A stretch of 21,577 nucleotides of DNA from JAGTJU01 sp038257535 (GTDB lineage: Bacteria; Myxococcota_A; Polyangia; Fen-1088), in NCBI GenBank assembly GCA_038257535.1, contig JBBSJE010000090.1, forward strand, positions 1-21,577, given 5' to 3'. Both the position numbers and the translations under genes were made by a program. Under the pieces are notes generated by a model. That model had not been told where the DNA came from. It was given only the letters and a program-made list of their open reading frames with translations, and did not search any database. Positions 16,087 through 21,577 of this stretch are shown here, one piece after another; the first letter of the stretch is position 1, and each line of letters begins with the position of its first letter.

Positions 16087-17658
16087 TTATGGAGTGGCCG
16101 CAGCCGACGGCCCCTCGGGGGCGCTGGCGCCTTCACCACCGCCGCCTTGCTGACGCTCCATCTCCTGCATCTTCTTCTGCTGCTCTTCGGCTTCTTTGAG
16201 CATCTTCTCGTACTCCGCCTGGAGTTTTTCTGCCTCTTGCAGGGCCACGAACATGTCATCAATGTCCTTGATGCGCTTTTGGGCGTCCTTCTTCATGCTG
16301 GCTGAAGAGGTCCGACCCACGTAGTCGCGGTAGTACTGCTGCGCTTTTTGCAGCTCGTCCTTTTGCCCACCCTTGTAGTCCTGATACAGCAAACCCAGGT
16401 TGTAGTAGCTCTTGGGGTTGCTGGGATCGATCTTCTGCGCGGCCAGGTACATCTCTTCAGCCTCGTTGGCCTTCTTGTTGCCACGCAAGGCCACGCCCAA
16501 GCCGATGACAGCTTCGTAGTTTTGAGGCTGCGCCTTCATCACCACGCGGAAGTTTTCTTCCGCGGTGGTGTAATCACGGAAATTCAACGCAATGGCGGCC
16601 AAATTCATGCGCGCCTCCATCAATTCCGGATCGCGAGCAATGGCGCTCTTGAAGTTGCCAATGGCTCCAGTCACGTTTTTCTTATCTAGATCGATAAGCG
16701 CCAGGGTGTTGTAAACCAGCGCCAATTGCTGGTTCATCTCCTTGGTGTAACCCGTGCCCTTGCTCTGGACGGCCTTGCGAGACGGCGCCTCCTTCTTGGC
16801 TTTGCCCTTGGAGGCTTTGCCCGCATCGGCGGCTGGCTCGCTTTGTTCTTCCTCCAACTCACCGGTGGCAATTTCGGCGGCGCGGCGAATGGCTTGATCG
16901 CCCACCAGCTTTGCCATGTCGGGGTAACCCAGCAATTGGTAGATGTGACACAGGGTCGCGTAAGCCTGGATGTTGGTGCCGTCGATGGCCAACACCGCAC
17001 GCAAGTGCTCAATGGCCCGGCTAGCGGTTCGCTTTCGCTCGTCGCCTTGTTGCGCCAACATCTGGTCGCGCAGGATCTGCGACAGATTGTTTCGCGCCGT
17101 CACTGAATTGATGTTTTGGTCGGTCTGAATCGCCCGGGTGAAGAGGCTTTCCGCTTGCCCGCGATCGCCCTTGCGGAACGCCGCAACCCCCAACTCTGTG
17201 ATGGCCGGGGCATAGGCGTCCTTGCCGGAAGCCAGCTGCTGCATGATCGTTGCGGCTTCGTTTTCGCGCCCGCATTCCATCAACACCGCGCCTTGGTTGA
17301 AGCGAGCTTCACGCAGTTTCGGGTTGGCGTCGGCGGCGCGTTTGAAGGCGTCGTGAGCGGTGTCGCATTCGCCGCCAGAGATCACGCCGTCTGACTTCAG
17401 GTCAATGTACTTGGCCATTGCCTTGTCGAAGTCTTCACGTTCGGCGGCCGAAACTTCGCGAACCGGCGCGCTGGCAGCGCCCGAAATCACGGCTTCGGCG
17501 CCTGTATTGTCTCCCGCCCCACCGCCAACCTTCCCGCCGGCGGTCTTCTGCGTACCGCCACAGCCCACGCTTAACAACAAGCCGCTCACGGCCACGGCGC
17601 ACACGCCGCGCCCCACACCGGCCAAGACTTTGAACTTCATTTGAGTTTCCATGGTCAT
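16087..17658 (-). CDS. gltE: TPR lipoprotein, GltE/AglT-like
   Basis: From the ATG at 17658 the protein has 523 residues. A lipoprotein signal follows (MKFKVLAGVGRGVCAVAV...), with lipobox LSVGC; the acylated Cys is residue 33 and is followed by Gly, which fits outer-membrane sorting. TPRs fill about 75-250 and 310-440, split by a Lys/Ala/Glu-rich linker (about 270-300). A coiled coil (about 460-505) precedes a Gly/Pro/Ala tail. This matches the AglT/GltE/NfsE lipoproteins, which form the periplasmic and outer-membrane part of the gliding or spore-coat complex. The start is uncertain: ATGs at 17652 and 17640 also work, and a GTG at 17688 would overlap the previous stop as GTGA. Any of these suggests translational coupling to the GltD-like gene. 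Confidence 0.9.
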   Translation of the reverse strand: MTMETQMKFKVLAGVGRGVCAVAVSGLLLSVGCGGTQKTAGGKVGGGAGDNTGAEAVISGAASAPVREVSAAEREDFDKAMAKYIDLKSDGVISGGECDTAHDAFKRAADANPKLREARFNQGAVLMECGRENEAATIMQQLASGKDAYAPAITELGVAAFRKGDRGQAESLFTRAIQTDQNINSVTARNNLSQILRDQMLAQQGDERKRTASRAIEHLRAVLAIDGTNIQAYATLCHIYQLLGYPDMAKLVGDQAIRRAAEIATGELEEEQSEPAADAGKASKGKAKKEAPSRKAVQSKGTGYTKEMNQQLALVYNTLALIDLDKKNVTGAIGNFKSAIARDPELMEARMNLAAIALNFRDYTTAEENFRVVMKAQPQNYEAVIGLGVALRGNKKANEAEEMYLAAQKIDPSNPKSYYNLGLLYQDYKGGQKDELQKAQQYYRDYVGRTSSASMKKDAQKRIKDIDDMFVALQEAEKLQAEYEKMLKEAEEQQKKMQEMERQQGGGGEGASAPEGPSAAATP

Positions 17659-17684
17659 CTCGTCTCGCTGCCGAAAAAACGCAC

Positions 17685-20600
17685 TCACTCAGCGCCCCCG
17701 CTGAGCGCGATGCCCTTTTTGTCCTCGGGCAATTCCAAAACCACCGGCGCAGCGGTGATCACCGTGGGCGTATAACCAGCCTCTGGCTTGGCTTCCGCCG
17801 CCAAGGGGTACTCCGAAGGCTGCATCTGATTCAATTCGACTTCGCACAACCGCGACCAATCGTTGAACCAGCTTTCCTTGGTTGCACCTTGCAAACACAC
17901 CTGAAAGCCAACAACGGCCTTTGATTCGATGGGTTCAGCCTTGTCCACCAGGGCATCGCAGTAGATTTCCCGCGGTCGGTTGCCGTACTCATCCACCTCT
18001 TTGAGATTTTTGGGAATCTCAGCCGTGTAGAGCTGGTCGGTGAAGTTCTGCCAAACTTGGCCGATGCGGGCGGCCGCCGCGATCGTCCAGTTGGCCACCT
18101 TGAACTCGAAGACGCGCTCGAACATGCCCTGGGACTTGCCCGGATCGCCCACCAGCTTGACCGTCAGCTTGCCTTTGTCTTCCAGGTATTTTTGGAAGCG
18201 CTTCATGGAGTCCGCAGAGCTCTTCTTGAGCTTTTCGTTCTTCGACTTCGAATAGTAGGACTGCGGTGTTTGGAAGTCCAGGTTCTCCGGGAACTTCATG
18301 CGCAAGAAGTCTTCGTACACCTCTTCCGCTTGGTAAAACGCAGCGCCCGCCGCAGCCGACGTGGCCAACCCTGCGCGGGCCTGCTTTTCCGCCGCAGATT
18401 CGCCCGGAACACGCTCAAGGCCCTTGCCCTTGTTGAACAGCTTTAAGGCGGCGTCGAAGTGTTTTTGTGCGTCTTTGGCAAAGTTGCCCTTGCGGTCGTG
18501 AACGATAACTTTGGACCGGGTGGCAGGACCACACTGTGTTTGCTTCGGAATGCGCAGCTTCTTGCCTTTTTGTTGGCGCTTGATTTTATCGAACGCCAGC
18601 TCGCGGCCCGTGGCTTCCACGCGCTTAACCTCGATGCAGGCGCCGTTCACAGTTTTCACGGGGCACGAACGGTTCCACAACAGCTCGCCCATCCTGAAGT
18701 GCGCCAGAATCTCTTTGTCGATCCCACCTTTTTTCGCCCACGTCTTCAAATAGGCCTCTAGGTGGCGGATGAGCCCATCGTCATCACCTTGCTTTTCGTA
18801 GATCTCACCCATCTGAAAGAACACATCAGCCGCGTCCTGAGGTTTGCGACCGCCGTAGAACTTGATGAACGAGTTCATGTTTTCTTTGGCTTTGTCGTTT
18901 TCACCCAAGCCAATACGAAACACGGTGGCGTTGCCCAAAGCGGTGGGCGATCGATCTTCGCCCGGCCATTTGGTGGCGAATTGCTCGTAGTACTCGGAAG
19001 CCTTTGTGTACGAGGCGATCTGGTGATAGCCGGCTGCCACCTGGAACAGCGCTTTTTGCGCCAACGGGCTGTTGGGGTGCTCGGTGATCAGCTGACGGCG
19101 GTAGCGGATTGCTTGGCCGATGAGGCGGGCGTTCTGGAAGCACAGGCCCGCGTTGTAAAGCCGCTCGTCGTGCTTGGGGTGATCGGGCATCGATTCCGCC
19201 GCGGCCACCATGGAAATGCCGCATTCTTTGTATTTCGACGTGTTCTCGAAGTCCTTGGCTTCTTTGACCAAAGCATCGGTCTTCAGCGACACCATCTGCT
19301 TGCGGAACTCCTCGTCCTTCATCAGCACGGGGTTCTGCACAAACTTGTCCACCCAGAACACCAGTTGGTCGGTGCGCCCCAAAACGTTGAGCGAGTCGAG
19401 CAAAAGGTTGGCAGAGTAGATTGCCAGCTCGTCGTCGGCGTGGCTATTGACCACCTCGGCAAAGTACTTGGCTGCGTCCTCGAAGTGGTTGTACTCGTAG
19501 TAAACGCGCGCCTTGCGGTACTTGATCTTCACCAAGTCAGGTGAATCGGGCACGTACTTGATGTACGTGTCGTAGGCTTCGATCATCTTCTTCTGAGCTG
19601 CCGGCAGCTCGATTTTTTCAAACTTTTTGTCGTCCTCTTTGGCGGCCGGCCGCGTGTCGGTGATGTTCAGCGCGTTCTGCCAGGCCAAAACAGCCGCGTA
19701 CGCTGCGTCCTTGGCGTCTTTGTGCTTGGGGCTGCGCTCAACAAACTTGGTGTACTGCTCGGCCGCTTCCTTCCACCGCTCGGTCATCCACAAAACTTCG
19801 GCGAAGTAGAAGATCATGTCTTCGGCGCCGGGCTCTTTCTCGAAATACTTCAGGTACTCGGTGTAGATGAAACGCACCAATTCATAGGTGTCGTTGTTCT
19901 TGGTCTTTTGCGCCTCTTTGTGCCAAATCAGCGCCAGCTCTTTGGTGGTGTCGTGAAAGGCGTTTTTGCATTCGTCGATCACGGCCTTTTTCACGCCATT
20001 TTTCTTCGAGACCAGTTCGTACGCTGCCCCCAACCGCTGCAGTTCTTGAACCTGATCGCTCTTCTTGCCCTCTGAAAGCGTGTTGCGCAGAATCTTGTTC
20101 TGCCATTCGCACACGCGTTCAGACTGAGGGTTTACGCTAATGATGCGGCGATATACTTTGCTGGAATCGCCGAACATGCCTTGTTCCCAGTACAGCTCTC
20201 CCAAACCTTCCATCATGCGCGGCGCAAAATCGCCACCCACCCGTTGGAAGAATTCCCAGGCCTTGTCGGGACCACCCACGCGGGCGTAAGCCTTCACCAC
20301 GTCTTTGCGCGCCTCGCGCTGAAGCGCTTCGCGCTGGCCTTTGTTGCCACCCTTGCCCTGCTCGGTCAGCCGAATCACGCTGACAAAGATTTCAAGCGCC
20401 TTCTTGAAGTCGCCCAGGTTGACGTAGCACCAGCCTTTTTTGTAAACGGCGTAGCCGTACACGCTGGAATCGGGAAACTGCTCGACCCGCTCATAAAACT
20501 TGCGCGCAGCGTCCATTTCGTTTTTGGCGAAGTAGAACTCTGCGAACGAAAGGTAAGCGTCGGGAATGTACCTCGAGTTGGGGTAGTCCTTGATGAGCTC

Positions 20601-21212
20601 GTGGAAAACTTCACGCGCCAGGTCTTCCCGCTTCACCGTTTGCAGCAGGTAGGCCAGCTTAAATAGCACCTCGTCCATGCGGCCAAACTTTTTGAAGTTC
20701 CGCGCCGCCATGTACGACTTCACCGCTTCTTTTAGATACGTTTCAGAGCGCTTTTCAGCTTCTTTTTGGTTCGACTGCAGCTTTTGCTTTTCACTGCCTT
20801 TGGCGTCGAAGATTTTTTGATCCAGGCCACGCGCGTAGAAAGTGTAGTAGCGGTGCTTTTCCGAGAACAACTCGGCCAAGCGAAAGTGAAAATCTGGCTT
20901 TTGTGGGTCGCTGTCTTCGGTCACGTTGACCAAGCGCTGCATTTGCTCGATCTGACGATCGACGATCTTCATGATTTCGGAGCGCTTTTGCTCCACGAAC
21001 TCATCGATCGTCAACACCGGGCCTGAATCCGCCTTGGGCGCATCGGGCGCCTTAGGCTTGGTCAGATCGGTTTGTTTGACGCCACCGATTTCCCGTTCGT
21101 TTTTCTTGTAGGTGGCCGCCTGAGCGGGCGTGGAAATAAGAACACCCAGGGCCGTACCCAGGGTGCAAAGTTTCAAAACATGGGCCCGTAGGCCTAAAGA
21201 CATGCTGCGCAT
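17685..21212 (-). CDS. gltD: Secreted TPR protein, GltD/AgmU-like
   Basis: From the ATG at 21212 the protein has 1,175 residues, close to AgmU/GltD and NfsD as I remember them. A Sec signal peptide (MRSMSLGLRAHVLKLC..., ending STPAQA before ATYKK) sends it to the periplasm. TPR-like helices run from about residue 75 to 830 (FHFRLAELFSEKHRYY, YNAGLCFQNARLIGQA, FFQMGEIYEKQGDDDG). The C-terminal third is non-repetitive, with cysteines near the end (EIYCDAL, GFQVCLQG, SRLCEVELNQ) that may form disulfides, and the family-like motif WFNDWSRLCE. In M. xanthus GltD is a periplasmic part of the gliding complex and NfsD its spore-coat paralog. The alternative ATG at 21245 has weaker support: an 11-residue longer signal. 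AAGGAG lies 12 bases before 21212. The stop overlaps a possible GTG of the GltE-like gene. Confidence 0.91.
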   Translation of the reverse strand: MRSMSLGLRAHVLKLCTLGTALGVLISTPAQAATYKKNEREIGGVKQTDLTKPKAPDAPKADSGPVLTIDEFVEQKRSEIMKIVDRQIEQMQRLVNVTEDSDPQKPDFHFRLAELFSEKHRYYTFYARGLDQKIFDAKGSEKQKLQSNQKEAEKRSETYLKEAVKSYMAARNFKKFGRMDEVLFKLAYLLQTVKREDLAREVFHELIKDYPNSRYIPDAYLSFAEFYFAKNEMDAARKFYERVEQFPDSSVYGYAVYKKGWCYVNLGDFKKALEIFVSVIRLTEQGKGGNKGQREALQREARKDVVKAYARVGGPDKAWEFFQRVGGDFAPRMMEGLGELYWEQGMFGDSSKVYRRIISVNPQSERVCEWQNKILRNTLSEGKKSDQVQELQRLGAAYELVSKKNGVKKAVIDECKNAFHDTTKELALIWHKEAQKTKNNDTYELVRFIYTEYLKYFEKEPGAEDMIFYFAEVLWMTERWKEAAEQYTKFVERSPKHKDAKDAAYAAVLAWQNALNITDTRPAAKEDDKKFEKIELPAAQKKMIEAYDTYIKYVPDSPDLVKIKYRKARVYYEYNHFEDAAKYFAEVVNSHADDELAIYSANLLLDSLNVLGRTDQLVFWVDKFVQNPVLMKDEEFRKQMVSLKTDALVKEAKDFENTSKYKECGISMVAAAESMPDHPKHDERLYNAGLCFQNARLIGQAIRYRRQLITEHPNSPLAQKALFQVAAGYHQIASYTKASEYYEQFATKWPGEDRSPTALGNATVFRIGLGENDKAKENMNSFIKFYGGRKPQDAADVFFQMGEIYEKQGDDDGLIRHLEAYLKTWAKKGGIDKEILAHFRMGELLWNRSCPVKTVNGACIEVKRVEATGRELAFDKIKRQQKGKKLRIPKQTQCGPATRSKVIVHDRKGNFAKDAQKHFDAALKLFNKGKGLERVPGESAAEKQARAGLATSAAAGAAFYQAEEVYEDFLRMKFPENLDFQTPQSYYSKSKNEKLKKSSADSMKRFQKYLEDKGKLTVKLVGDPGKSQGMFERVFEFKVANWTIAAAARIGQVWQNFTDQLYTAEIPKNLKEVDEYGNRPREIYCDALVDKAEPIESKAVVGFQVCLQGATKESWFNDWSRLCEVELNQMQPSEYPLAAEAKPEAGYTPTVITAAPVVLELPEDKKGIALSGGAE

Positions 21213-21256
21213 GGTTACTGTGTGCTCCTTCGGATGCGTAAACATCTCGCTTCCAA

Positions 21257-21577
21257 TTATTCGGTGGGACCCGTGGGCGCGCCTTCAGGAGCGCTGTGGC
21301 TGCACTTGTTCAGCAGCCGCACACGGTAATACCCAAGTTCGTCGCGCCAGTACTCGCCACGGAAAGGCCAATAAAGGTGCTCATCGTCAACCCGCACGTT
21401 GCCCACCTCTTTCGACTTCGAGGACTTGTTCGCCTGCTGCTCTTCGACAATTTCCTGCTGCAAAGTGCCCTTTTCGCCCTGCAGAATTTCGTATTCGATC
21501 TTGATCACGCGCTTGATGAGCTGAGACAGCTCGCTCACCAAACGGGTCACGCGCTGACGAGCCAAATCGCCCGCTTC
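21257..21577 (-). CDS. C-terminus of an unnamed operon gene, possibly GltC/NfsC-like (partial)
   Basis: The frame is open from the window edge to TAA at 21259-21257, giving at least 106 residues; a TTG at 21565 is unlikely to be the start because the frame continues upstream. The visible part has a helical, charged segment (VTRLVSELSQLIKRVIKIEY), a Glu/Gln/Lys-rich stretch, then an aromatic block (LYWPFRGEYWRDELGYYR) ending LLNKCSHSAPEG. I recall such YWPF-GEYWRDELGYY endings in uncharacterised myxobacterial cluster proteins. In the nfs operon NfsC precedes NfsD, so a GltC/NfsC homolog fits the position. This naming is inference; the upstream half would be needed to confirm TPRs. Confidence 0.75.
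   Translation of the reverse strand, partial: EAGDLARQRVTRLVSELSQLIKRVIKIEYEILQGEKGTLQQEIVEEQQANKSSKSKEVGNVRVDDEHLYWPFRGEYWRDELGYYRVRLLNKCSHSAPEGAPTGPTE

Noticed and set aside
1..21577. tRNA, rRNA, insertion sequences, integrases or attachment sites
   Set aside because: I saw no tRNA-like cloverleaf, transposase motif, flanking direct repeats or abrupt composition change; coding is almost continuous.

Overview
The window reads as one stretch of a Myxococcota-like (deltaproteobacterial) chromosome. GC is moderately high, about 60-65% in the two lines I spot-counted. All eight genes I accept lie on the minus strand, tightly packed, and six of them resemble parts of the Glt gliding-motility / Nfs spore-coat envelope machinery described in Myxococcus xanthus. 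I cannot name the species. The host may be a lineage outside Myxococcus, so motility, sporulation or another surface function are all possible.

Reading in the direction of transcription (right to left): 21577-21257 is the C-terminus of a protein whose start lies outside the window, possibly GltC/NfsC-like. Next come a secreted ~1175-residue TPR protein (GltD/AgmU-like), a TPR lipoprotein (GltE/AglT-like, whose frame overlaps the previous stop), a 90-residue secreted protein, and an FHA protein with three membrane segments and an AgmX/PglI C-terminal tail (GltG/PglI-like). A second TPR lipoprotein follows, and then a strong intrinsic terminator at 12355-12327.

After the terminator, an intergenic region holds a plausible sigma70-type promoter flanked by palindromes. 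It drives a second unit: a 3,472-residue protein made almost entirely of TPRs (GltI/AgmK-like, no signal peptide, so probably cytosolic), an RNase Y-like protein with an intact HD domain but an eroded KH loop, and the first codons of a small membrane protein running off the left edge.

Together the genes look like a trans-envelope assembly. The cytosolic TPR giant and the cytosolic FHA domain would form the inner platform. The FHA protein would cross the inner membrane and reach the periplasm with its tail domain. The secreted TPR protein, the small secreted protein and the lipoproteins would form the periplasmic and outer-membrane part. The least ordinary elements are the giant protein, with a C-terminal domain that looks like a catalytically dead M48-type metallopeptidase fold, and the KH-degenerate RNase Y-like protein transcribed behind it. 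Family assignments rest on remembered sequence patterns and gene order, not on searches.
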